Source: Cladocopium goreaui (Eukaryota; Sar; Dinophyceae; Suessiales; Symbiodiniaceae). From it: a DNA stretch of 64,000 nt. The DNA lies in contig CAMXCT020001413.1 in assembly GCA_947184155.2 (NCBI GenBank), positions 600,001 to 664,000 on the forward strand, in the 5' to 3' direction. Numbering within the stretch: position 1 is the stretch's first letter; every line of letters begins with the position of its first letter. Below are positions 1 through 9,147 of the stretch, piece by piece. A model generated the notes under the pieces. It was given only the letters and a program-made list of their open reading frames with translations, made no database searches and was not told the DNA's origin. The translations under genes were made by a program, and so were the position numbers.

Positions 1-309
1 TCAGGGATAGTTAGGGATAGGTAGGCGTAAGAGTGTTCACCATTGGTGTCTCTCGTTGTTTCTCAGTGCTTCCTGATATTGTCAAAGCCGTATGTTGCCC
101 TAAGGCAACAGAATTGCAGCATCCCCGAAAGCGACGAAGTCACAGAAGCCAGGGGAATTGGCACCGCCAAGGCCTAAGAGATTTTGACATATCAAGACCC
201 AGCCCAAGATATTCAAGCGTCGCAAAAAAGGAAAGGAAAAATGATGTAAAATGATGTAGATATTGTAGAGCTTCGCGCACCGGCGATGTCATAAGTCATA
301 AGGGTTACG
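1..309. other. Left edge, no gene recognised
   Basis: I see no convincing coding sequence, RNA gene or tandem repeat here. A 73-codon open frame on the plus strand has no recognisable features. The dispersed repeat described next begins near its end. Confidence 0.5.
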
Positions 310-730
310 TATAGTAGTGTGAGCGTTGGTGTTGTTCATGTGCTCGGCGTGTGCGCGCAGGTGCAGAGCACAGTATGCTGATGTGCCTTTCATACCGCAG
401 CTTGTAGCACATCTTTTTGTCGTATGTTTATGCTTCTTGTTGTTGTTGTTCTTCTTCTTCTTCTTCTTGTTCTTGTTATCCTTGGAACACATCTTATTTT
501 CGCATTTTTGCGGGCCCCTCAAAATCGTCACATAGGTGGTGTTTTTGCATTTTCTTGACACTATTTTTTGGCCCGCGCCTAGCAAAAACATTGTTATTTA
601 CGCAGTTTTCAGCATGTGCAAGAATATTTTTTCCCATGCCAAAGGCGCAACACATTGTAAATTATATTGTTTTGGCTCTTCGCGAGCACCAAAAAAATAG
701 CAAGAATCCGCTAAAAAGTGCCCAAAATTG
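310..730 (+). repeat. Dispersed repeat, copy 1 (other copy about 43985-44560)
   Basis: This stretch shares blocks with 43985-44560 in the same orientation. Both contain GAGCGTTGGTG(T/C)TGTTCATG, then a GCGCGCAGGTGCAGAGCACAG block, then a (TTG/TTC)n run, then TGGAACACA(T/G)CTTATTTTCG and similar T-rich text. It is non-coding as far as I can tell. Short open frames on both strands simply read through the TTC/TTG run as Phe/Leu or Lys/Asn polymers. Confidence 0.7.
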
Positions 731-916
731 ACTTCCAAAAAGCGTCTTGTAATTTTATCGTCTTTTTTTTCTTCCCACCCCGGACCCCGAAAAACGTGAA
801 AACACCACCAGAGTGAAGGTTTTTTTGGGGGTCGGCGGCAGGGGCGCGCCCCCAGGTAGCTAAAGCTAGCGGTAGCTGCACCTACCCACGGCGAGGCATT
901 GCCGGATTGTAGATCT

Positions 917-1023
917 GATGCTCATCGTCGGCTCCGCCAGATTACGTGACCCTCGATTTCATCGCAGGGTGGGCTTGAAAGCTATTGAATGAGGACCTGC
1001 TTCAGAAATATATTTCCTTATGT
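917..1023 (+). repeat. Dispersed repeat block, inverted copy at 46262-46368
   Basis: The reverse complement of this block reappears at 46262-46368 with a few differences. Shared text includes GGCTTGAAAGCTATTGAATG, GAGGACCTGCTTCAG and AATATATTTCCTTATG. It is the second half of a larger dispersed unit whose first half (310-730) has its right-hand partner in direct orientation, so the two loci differ by an internal inversion. Confidence 0.75.
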
Positions 1024-1082
1024 TTTTTTCCCGAGAGCGTCTGAGCGCAGGGTTCTTCCAATAGTGGGGGTCTGTAAAACAT

Positions 1083-1530
1083 CTTCTCATCTTCACACCT
1101 TCTCATCTTCACATCTTCTTATCCTCACATCTTCTCCTCATCCCTCATCTTCTCATCTTCACATCTTCTCATCTTCACACCTTCTCATCTTCACATCTTC
1201 TCATCTTCACATCTTCTCATCTTCACATCTTCTCATCCTCACATCTTCTCATCTTCACATCTTCTCATCTTCACATCTTCTCATCTTCACATCTTCACAT
1301 CTTCTCACATCTTCTCACATCTTCTCACATCTTCTCACATCTTCTCACATCTTCTCACATCTTCTCACACCTCCACTCACATCTTCTCACATCTTCTCAC
1401 ATCTTCTCACATCTTCTCATCTTCACATCTTCTCCTCTTGCCCTCTTGCCCTCTTGCCCTCTTGCCCTCTTGTCCTCTTGTCCTCTTGCCCTCTTGCCCT
1501 CTTGCCCTCTTGCCTTCTTCTTTTCTATTT
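1083..1530 (+). repeat. Pyrimidine-rich microsatellite (CATCTTCTCA and CCCTCTTG units)
   Basis: The first 350 bases are imperfect repeats of CATCTTCTCA/CATCTTCACA. They are followed by about ten copies of the 8-mer CCCTCTTG. One strand is almost pure C+T. The open frames crossing it (Ser-His-Leu polymers on plus, Arg-Gly-Gln-Glu polymers on minus) are repeat translations and not genes. Confidence 0.9.
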
Positions 1531-1580
1531 CTCTCTTGAAGGCGGGGGCAGGGGCAGTGGCAACAAGACGGGACGAAACG

Positions 1581-1937
1581 CAACCCTTTCGCACGAAATG
1601 AGGTTCGATCGCCAAAAACTGAGGATAAAATTGCGTTTTCAAGGTGTCCCGCGCAACCCTTTCGCACGAAATGAGGTTCGATCGCCAAAAACTGAAGATA
1701 AAATTACGTTTTCAACTTGTCCGGCGCAACCCTTTCGCACGAAATGAGGTTCGATCGCCAAAAACTGCGGTAAAATTGCGATTTCAAAGTGTCCGGCGCA
1801 ACCCTTTCGCACGAAATGAGGTTCGATCGCCAAAAACTGAGGATAAAAAGCGATTTCAAAGTGTCCGGCGCAACACTTTCGCACGAAATGAGGTTCGATC
1901 GCCAAAAGCTGAGGTAAAATTGCAATTTCTTCTGTGT
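1581..1937 (+). repeat. 72-73 bp tandem repeat, five copies
   Basis: Five units begin with CAACCCTTTCGCACGAAATG at about 1581, 1654, 1727, 1799 and 1871, giving periods of 73, 73, 72 and 72 bp. Each contains GAGGTTCGATCGCCAAAA(A/G)CTG and ends in a TTTCAA(A/G)GTGTCC(G)GCG tail. Three frames stay open across it because the unit has few stops. The uniform divergence is typical of a minisatellite and I do not call a gene. Confidence 0.9.
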
Positions 1938-2034
1938 GTAAAAGCATCTGAGTGTCAAAGCATCTGTGTGTCAAAGCGTCTGTGTGTAAAATCGTCTGTG
2001 TGTAAAAGCGTCTGTGTGTAAAAGCTTCTGTGTT
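1937..2034 (+). repeat. 16-bp satellite (GTAAAAGCGTCTGTGT type), short block
   Basis: About six units of the 16-mer consensus GTAAAAGCGTCTGTGT. This satellite recurs at 4150-4680, 4970-5640, 7765-8110, 19367-20660 and, reverse-complemented, 45695-46240. Because 48 nt equals three units, its complement stays open and reads as a 16-residue repeat rich in His, Thr, Phe and Tyr. Confidence 0.9.
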
Positions 2035-4149
2035 GCCAAGCCCCTGGCTGGCTTAAAACGTTTGGCCAGTTTTTGGTGCTCGGGGGGGGGGGTATTGGTG
2101 CACGACTGGTGCAAACCTGGTGCAAGGGTGGGTCTGGCCGTTTTTTGTGCAACGACTAGCCGGTGCCCGGAACAAGAAATTTGGTGTTGAAAAACCCCTT
2201 TTTTGGTGTCAAATTGCAATTTTTTGGTGAAAACTTGGTGCTGAGAATCCATTTCTTGGGGTTCAGAATGCATTTTTTGGGGTTCGGAAACTTTGATGAA
2301 ACTTCTTGAGGGTTTCCATGAAGTTGCCAGGGAAGCATGGAGGTGGTGAAGTCAACGATGTGTGTTTTATTTTCCCCCTTGCACCAAAAACTGGCCAAAC
2401 CTTTAAAGCCATTCAGGGGATATCTAAACAGATTATTGTTTTTCAGGCCGTCTTCGGCTTCGTGTTATCATCAATATTCACATGACTACAACTTTACACA
2501 CAGGCTCAAGACGAAAAAATGATAGGCACCGTGTAAGTGCCCTCTGCCGTGTTTGACATGGCTTTGAGTGGGCTTTACCAACATGGCAATGCATTTCCAC
2601 TTTTCGAAAAATAAAAAACCATCCCAGTGCTCACCAAAGGCGTCAAATAGCGGTAAAAATCACCAGAAATCATTCCACCCTTCAACATCCCTCCAAACCC
2701 CTCCAAATCTTTCCAAACCCTCCAAATCCCCAAAAATCTTCCCCCATCTTTCCAAATCACCAAAAATCACCAGAAACTTTCCCAAAACCCCAAACCCCCG
2801 CCCCAGCCACCCCAAAACCACCACCGGAACCCCCCCCTGACACACCCCCAAAACTAGCCCCACCCGCCCCAAAAACCACCAAAACACTTCCCAACATAAG
2901 AAATCATCCAATTCGCAAATTTCGGGCCAAAACTTGACACCGCTTTCGGCAAATTCCAACACCACTTTTTGGAAATCGGGAACCAGTCGGGAACCAGTCG
3001 GGAACCAGTCGGGAGCCAGTCGGGAACCAGTCGGGAACCAGTCACCAGTCGGGAAAATCCGTGCACCGCCTCAAAAGGCACAAAAATGCTGGTTTTTGCA
3101 GAGTTTTGGCACTTGTTTGGTCGATTTTTGCCTCTTTTTGCAGGGTTTTTCCCAAAAACGGCCAAAACAATGTGAAAAACCATGCATTTTTAGCATTTGT
3201 CATGCCTTGGGGGGCGGTGCGCGGATTTTCCCGGGTTCCCGACTGGTTCCCGACGGGTTCCCGATTCGCAAAATCCGGTGCCGATTTGAGGAAATTTAGG
3301 TGTCAAATTTCAAGGTTTTGGGTGTCAAAAAAACGCGCTGTTTCGGGCTGAAACCGGCTGAAACCAGACCAAACCCTTCCCAATCTCCTAGGCTTTTTGG
3401 TAATTTTCCCATTGGATTGGCACTTCGAAAGGGGTTAAAAAGCGCGCCCTTTTTGCGCCCAAAAAGGATCCCAAAAACAGAGAAAAAGGGCGCGACCTAA
3501 AATCCCAAACCAAACGGAAAATTACCTGCGCTCTCATCTGTTGAAGATTCCGCTTCCGAGAGTGCGGATTCTGATGATAGTTCTGTGCCATTGAGTCAAC
3601 AGGTTTGTTGGGCCAGTTGGGTCACAGGTTTTGTTTCCAATTTCAAGCTTCCGAAAGCCCGGCAGTTTCACTTGAACAGTTTCACGGTTTCACAGCATCT
3701 TCTGGATCCGGGTAGAATTTGGTCATGTTGGGCCAGAGCGAAAGGGTTGCGGCTGTGTTCCCACAGGGGGGTGTTCCTTGTTGTAAACTGTTAACATATT
3801 GCAGTTCAAGTTGTAGCAATAGAACATTGCAGTAGATAATGGTGGCTGCAATTTGGTTTCTCCTGAGCATTGACTTCCCATATGTTGGGACTGGTTGGTT
3901 TGTTTTTGACATCCTCCACCCCTAAAACCACAATTTTGACACCAAACTTAGCCGTTTTTAACACCACAAAAAGGCGTTTTTAACACCACAAAAGGATGAT
4001 CAAACACCAGGCCCAAACACCAATTTTTTGATTTTGAACACCACATTTTCCCCACATTTTTTTTTTCCAGCACCACTTTTTCATTTTCCAGCACCTTCCG
4101 TGCACCGCCCCCCCCCTCCCAGCCCACGTTTTAAGCCAGCTACGGGCTG
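2035..4149. other. Low-complexity DNA without a recognised gene
   Basis: Mostly T-rich or A/C-rich low-complexity text. Notable parts are an 11-bp tandem CGGGAACCAGT repeat at about 2978-3050, whose reverse complement recurs at about 3230-3265 and could pair with it. A perfect 11-bp inverted repeat (GCGCCCTTTTT / AAAAAGGGCGC) lies at about 3443-3494. Open frames of 60-120 codons cross the region on both strands but have skewed composition and match no family I know. Confidence 0.5.
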
Positions 4150-4680
4150 GCCAACTTCTGTGTGTAAAAGCGTCTGTGTGTAAAAGTGATTGTGCGTAAA
4201 AGGGCTTGTGTGTAAAACCGTCTGTGTAAAAGCGCCTGTGTGTAAAAGTGTTTCTGTGTAAAAGTGTTTGTGTGTAAAACCGTCTGTGTGTAAAAGCGTC
4301 TGTATGTAAAAGCTTCTGTGTGTAAAAGCGTCTGCGTGTAAAAGCTTCTGTGTGTAAAAGCGTCTGTGTGTAAAAGTGTTTGTGTGTAAAAGTGTTTGTG
4401 TGTAAAAGTGTCTGTGTGTAAAACCGTCTGTGTGTAAAACCGTCTGTGTGTAAAAGCTTCTGTGCGTAAAAGCGTCTGCGTGTAAAAGCTTCTGTGTGTA
4501 AAAGCTTCTGTGTGTAAAAGCGTCTGTGTGTAAAAGCTTCTGTGTGTAAAGGCTTCTGTGGCTAAAAGCTTTTGTGTGTAAAAGTGTTTGTGTGTAAAAG
4601 CGTCTGTGCGTAAACGCGTCTGTGTGTAAAAGCATCCGTGTGTACAAGTGTCTGTGTGTAAAAGTGTTTGCGATGCAAAC
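4150..4680 (+). repeat. 16-bp satellite, main forward array
   Basis: Roughly 33 units of GTAAAAG(C/T)(G/T)TCTGTGT with point variation. The 188-codon minus-strand open frame across it is entirely repeat translation. Confidence 0.95.
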
Positions 4681-4969
4681 TATTGTCTTGTACTTGTGCT
4701 ATATTGTCTTGATACTCCTCTTTTCGTATGCCTATAACACATCTTTAATATATTGTTTTGTAATATGGTGTCTCCATATTAACAAGAGAAGACCCTGCTC
4801 CTCTACGCTCTCGGGCCATCCGTCGTCTAGTTGAACATATTCATGGAATCATGGAGTTGGAATTTTGTTGGAAATCGGCAGGTTCTTTCTTGGAGCAAGT
4901 GGGGAAGGCTTGTTCCCGAAAGCTCCTGCGAAGGGTTTTTCCTAAAGAATTGCTGCCAATTTCCATTTT

Positions 4970-5645
4970 CCACTTCGTGTAAAAGCGCCTCTGTGTAAAG
5001 ACTTCTCTGTGTAAAAGCTTCTGTGTGTAAAAGCTTCTGCGTGTAAAGGCTTCTTTGCGTAAAGACTTCTCTATGTAAAAGCGTCTGTTTGTAAAAGCTT
5101 CTGCGAGTGAAAAATTATAAAGATTTCTCTGTGTCAAAACTTCTGTGTGTAAACGCCCTTATGTGTCAAAGCTCCTCTGTGTAAAGGCTTCTCTGTTTAA
5201 AAGCTTCTATGTGAAAAAGCTTCTGCGCGTAAAAGCTTCTCTGTGTCAAGACTTCTCTGTGTAAAAACTTCTGTGTGTGAAAGCTTCCGTGTGTAAAAGC
5301 TCTCTGTGTAAAGACTTCCTTGTATAAAGAAGTCGGTCTTCAAACGCGCCTGTGTGTTCAAGCTCTCTGCGTAAAAGCTTCTTTGTGTAACAGCGTTTGC
5401 GTGTAACAGCTTCTGTGTGTAAACGCCCTTGTGTGTAAAAGCTCCTCTGTGTAAAGGCTTCTCTGTGTAAACGCTTCTGTGTGCAAACGCGTCTGTGTGT
5501 AAAAGCTCTCTGTGTAATCACTTCTCTGTGTAAAAGGTTCTGTGTGTAAAAGCTCTGTGTAAACGCGTTTGTGTGCAAAATCTCCTTAGTGTAAAGACTT
5601 CTCTGTGTAAAAGCCTCTGTGTGTAAAAAGCTTCTGTGTCTAAGA
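4970..5645 (+). repeat. 16-bp satellite, variant array with TTCTCTGTGTAAA units
   Basis: The same family as the preceding array, but many units carry an extra CT (GCTTCTCTGTGTAAA) or lose bases, so the period slips between 15 and 17. The array grades directly into the GC-rich 41-bp satellite at about 5660. Confidence 0.9.
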
Positions 5646-5661
5646 GCCGCTCTGTGTAAAG

Positions 5662-6535
5662 CCACGCAAAACGAAGGTGGATGTCACCAAGTGCTACACC
5701 TGCCGCACAGTGGCGCGGCGCCCTGGGCGACTAACCGCGCCCAAGCGCGCCACCAGCCCAATGCGACAAGTGCCACGCCTGCCACACAAAACGAAGGTGG
5801 ATGTCACCAAGTGCCATGCCTGCCACGCAAAGTGGCGCGGCGCCCCTGGCGACTATCCGCGCCCAAGCGCGCCACCAGAGCCAGCCCAATGCCACAAGTT
5901 CCACGCCTGCCACGCAAAACGAAGGTAGATGTCGCCAAGTGCCACGCCTGCCACGAAGGTGGATGTCGCCAAGTGCCACGCGTGCCACGCGAAGCGAAGG
6001 TGGATGTCACCAAGTGCCACGCCTGCCACGCAAAGTGGCGCGGCGCCCCGGGCGACTATCCGCGCCCAAGCGCGCCACCAGAGCCAAGTCAGTTTTTTCT
6101 TTCCTGAACCGAAATGCTGCCAGTGTTGCGTGTAGTGTAGAGTGTAGCGTGCAATGCCACAAGTGCCACGCCTGCCACGCAAAACGAAGGTGGATGTCGC
6201 CAAGTGCCACGCCTGCCACGAAGCGAAGGTGGATGTCGCCAAGTGCCACGCGTGCCACGCGAAGCAAAGGTGGATGTCGCCAAGTGCCACGCCTGGCACG
6301 CAAAGTACCACGGCGTCACCGGCGAGCAAGCGCGCCCAAGCGCGCCACCAGAGCCAGCCCAGTGCCGCAAGGGCCACGCCTGCCACGCAAAAGGAAGGTA
6401 GAAGTCACCAAGTGCCACGCCTGCCACGCCAAACGCAGGTAGATGTGTCCAAGTGCCACGCCTGCCATGCGAAGCGAAGGTGGATGTCGCCAAGTGCCAC
6501 GCCTGCCACGCAAAGTACGCCTGCCACGTGACAAA
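5662..6535 (+). repeat. GC-rich satellite of about 41 bp with a higher-order unit
   Basis: Repeats of AAGGTGGATGTCGCCAAGTG followed by CCACGCCTGCCACGC(A/G)AA. They are interspersed with a longer block containing GGCGCGGCGCCC and CGCCCAAGCGCGCCACCAG, making a higher-order repeat. A non-satellite interruption lies at about 6088-6150. Translated forward it gives serial Cys-His-x-Cys-His runs that resemble haem or zinc motifs. Several overlapping frames on both strands are equally open, so I treat it as DNA repeat and not as a cytochrome-like protein. Confidence 0.9.
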
Positions 6536-7204
6536 GTTGTGTGTGACAGATGGTGTTAACACATCCGAAGTCTCTAGGATGAAGGTTTTTGAACATATTT
6601 TTTAAATGATTTTGACACGTTTCAGATATGATTTGTTGTTATGATTTGTTTATGGCTGGGTTTTGCTGTTATGATTTTGATATGGTTTCAGTTATGATTT
6701 TGATATGGTTTCAGTTATGATTCTTGATGTGGGTCAAACTTGTGATTTGAAGCCAACCCATCGGAACCATATCCAAAATATTCCAAAATCGTATCAAAAC
6801 CATATCAAAATCGTATCAAAACCGTGTCACAATCGTATCAAAAGCGTATCAAAATCGTATCAAAATCATATCAAAACCACAAAAACCTTCGACAAATCCA
6901 CCAAAAACCTGTCCAAAACCATAAAAATCCTCGAAACATCGACCAAAAACCTATCCCTGTGCTGTTTCTGTTTCTTTTCTTGAAGCCAACTCGCTGGAAC
7001 CATATCAAAACCGTATCAAAATCATATCAAAATCGTATCAAAATCGTATCAAAATCGTATCAAAATCGTATCAAAACCATATCAAAATCATATCGAAATC
7101 ATAACCCCAAATTCAAAGCATATCAAATTCATATCGTCAAACCGTATCCAAAACCATATTAAAATCGTAAAAAAATATTTCCTGAATTCAGCATCCTAGA
7201 GGGA
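6536..7204 (+). repeat. 12-bp tandem repeat (ATCAAAATCGT / CCGTATCAAAA type)
   Basis: The core at about 6770-7160 is imperfect 11-12-bp units of TATCAAAATCG or TATCAAAACCA. It is split by a 100-bp unrelated stretch at 6880-6985 and preceded at 6610-6720 by a related TTTTGATATGGTTTCAGTTATGA repeat on the opposite sense. No gene recognised. Confidence 0.8.
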
Positions 7205-7712
7205 TTCCGGTGTCATAAAGATGGTGTGTGACAAAGTTGTGTGTGACAGATGGTGTGACAATGTGACAAAGTTGGGTGTGAAAGATGGTGTGTGTGACAA
7301 AGTTGGCTGTGAAAGATGGAAAGATGGTGTGTGACAAAGTTGTGTGTGTGTGACAGATGTTGTGTGTGACAGATGGTGTGTGACAAAGTTGTGTGTGACA
7401 AAGGTGGCTGTGAAAGATGGTGTGTGACAAAGTTGTGTGTGACAAAGTTGGCTGTGAAAGATGGAAAGATGATGTGTGACAAAGTTGGCCGTGAAAGATG
7501 GAAAGATGGTGTGTGACAAAGTTGGCTGTGAAAGATGGAAAGATGGTGTGTGACAAAGTTGTGTGTGACAAACTAATGTGACAAAGTTGTGGGTGACAAA
7601 GAGTGGTGTGGGACAAAGTTGTGTGACAAAGCCGTGTGTGACAGAGGGGCGGTGGAGGAGGCGGTGGAGGCGGAGGAGGCGGAGGAGGCGGAGGAGGAGG
7701 AGGAGGAGGAGG
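7205..7712 (+). repeat. GTGTGACAAAGTTG satellite grading into (GGAGGC)n
   Basis: Units of GTGTGACAAAGTTGTGTGTGA alternate with GGCTGTGAAAGATGGAAAGA. From about 7650 the array ends in a (GGAGGC)n / (GGA)n purine run. The 290-codon minus-strand frame across this and the neighbouring satellite is repeat translation. Confidence 0.9.
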
Positions 7713-7764
7713 CGGGATACAGAATCAAAAACAAGAACCCCACACAAAGATGTGGGGGAAAGCT

Positions 7765-8110
7765 TCCTAACTCTGTGTAAAAGCTTGCTGTGTGCAAAGG
7801 CTTCTGTGTGTAAAAGCTCGTCTGTGTAAATGCTTCTCTGTGTTAGGGCTTCTCTCTGTGAAAGCTTGCTGTGTGTAAAGGCTTCTGTGTGCAAAAGTTT
7901 TTCTGTGTAAAAGCTTCTGTGGAAAAGTTTGCTGCGTGTAAAAGCTTCTGTGTAAAAGCTTCTCTGTGTAAGGGCTTCTCTGTGTAAAAGCTTCTGTGTG
8001 TAAAAGCTTCTGTGTGTAAAAGATTCTCTGTGTAAGGGCTTCTCTGTGTGAAAGCTTGCTGTGTGCAAAAGCTTCTGTGTGCAAAAGCTTCTCTGTGTAA
8101 AAGTTTGCTG
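7765..8110 (+). repeat. 16-bp satellite, left flank of element 1
   Basis: The same family as 4150-4680 in its TTCTCTGTGTAA form. It stops exactly where the 5' terminal repeat of element 1 begins and resumes at 19367 beyond the 3' terminal repeat, so element 1 sits inside one former array. Confidence 0.9.
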
Positions 8111-8624
8111 TGTGTGTGGGGCATCTGAAAAGATGTAAAACTTCTAACTCATGCACTGATTGTCATGATTGGCTTCTTTTTTTTATTTTGGACTTTTGCC
8201 GTCGTTACATTTGTTCAGATGCAGGGGGGCACAGAAGGCCCATAGAGCTGTGCCCAACGAAGCTCTCTATGGTGTCCTTAGGATATCCAGGCTGATCACC
8301 TGGACGTACCTGCACTCGTTTTGAATCAATTTGACTGTCATGGGACGTGGCTAACCCAAGAACCACCATGCCGTTTTCAAACAACCTGATTTCCAAGTTC
8401 TCGTTGGCACGGTTTTCGCAATCTGAATCACAAATGTCACTAGAGGATGAACGCGCTGCTTCAGAACAAGTTAATCCTTCGAGCAAGGACGTAGAAAGTT
8501 AATCTTCGCAGAGTATCTCACTTCCAATCATCAAACCACTCCTGTCAGGTTTACTGAGGTGTTTTTTGCACGTACGATGCATTCCACATCAATAATTCGA
8601 TAAGCTATTTCTGAGCAAGTGTGT
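8111..8624 (+). repeat. Element 1, 5' terminal repeat (family A)
   Basis: Starts GTGTGTGTGG and ends GAGCAAGTGTGT, so both edges are GT runs that blend into the target. It is nearly identical to 18851-19366. Its first 260 bases carry four potential hairpins (H1-H4, annotated separately) shared with families B and C and partly D. Its last 200 bases closely match family C (62871-63306), including TCCTTCGAGCAAGGACGTAG and AATTCGATAAG. No integrase-type TG...CA ends or tRNA primer site are evident. Confidence 0.9.
8122..8366 (+). ncRNA. Covarying structured motif in terminal repeat A
   Basis: H1: CATCT-GAAA-AGATG at 8122-8135. Closing stem: GCAGG (8221-8225) with CCTGC (8309-8313). H2: GGGCACAG (8227-8234) pairs with CTGTGCCC (8248-8255) over a 13-nt loop and is followed at once by AACGAAG. 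H3: TCCAGG (8286-8291) pairs with CCTGGA (8299-8304) around loop CTGATCA and is followed by CGTACCTGC. H4: GTGG (8347-8350) pairs with CCAC (8363-8366) around CTAACCCAAGAA. The same order occurs in families B and C, and H1-H3 in D, with different stem bases that still pair, while loops and joining segments stay conserved. That pattern indicates selection on structure. It could be a self-cleaving RNA, an RT-binding signal or a processing signal. It is not a canonical hammerhead, because I cannot find the CTGANGA and GAAA core around one junction. Confidence 0.65.
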
Positions 8625-9147
8625 CCTTCATACCGGTTTTCGTCAAGGTGGGATGAACCCTTCGGGGAAATCCTTTCCAGGCTAACATTTGACAGTAAAA
8701 CGATCTCTGAATTTACACTTTGGAATTAGTAATTCGTCTAAGTAAAGTGAACTGCCGGCCTTGTTTCCTGGTCTCACTTGTCGATGTCGATTTGTGTTGA
8801 ACAGCTGCCCGTTGTACTGGGGACTCAACCTTTTCAAGTGAATTTCAAGATGCCATTAGCCTGAAGCCACGCCAACAATCTTCCTTTTCAGTGGAGCTCA
8901 AGAGACTGCTCGCAGCCATTTACATATGAACAGGCAACAGGACATGCTTTCCAGGTTTGGTCACTTCCTTTTGGTTGTTTGGTGAGGTTCAATTGTGCAC
9001 GTAATTCAGGGGTTGAACACGTCAGCTGTCCAGAGGGTTTTGACTTGAATACCGAGGGCCTTTGAGCCTTATCACGAACCTTGCACGAATTGTGGATGCA
9101 TCTGTTTTGAACTAATTTTTTCACTTAAATAACCTGACAGTGCTGCC
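8625..9147 (+). promoter_or_regulatory. Element 1 leader with segments conserved in element 2
   Basis: Two parts match the leader of element 2. At 8715-8751 the core is ATTAGTAATTCGT(C/T)TAAG followed by TAAAG(T/C)GAA (partner 53523-53559). From 8922 ACATATGAAC is followed by scattered matches up to GGTGAGGTT and TAATTC (partner 53708-53786). Neither element has an obvious shared frame here, so the conservation is probably in RNA or DNA signals. An AG acceptor-like site (CCTGACAG) ends 7 bases before the ORF1 ATG. Confidence 0.5.

Noticed and set aside
5619-6531. Possible multihaem or zinc-binding protein (Cys-His-x-Cys-His runs)
   Set aside because: Period follows the DNA repeat, several frames on both strands are equally open, and no N-terminal signal or folded domain is present.
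8122-8313. Hammerhead ribozyme in the terminal repeats
   Set aside because: Penelope-like terminal repeats often carry hammerheads, but the CTGANGA and GAAA core around one three-way junction is not visible; CTGATCA here is a hairpin loop. Another ribozyme class is not excluded.
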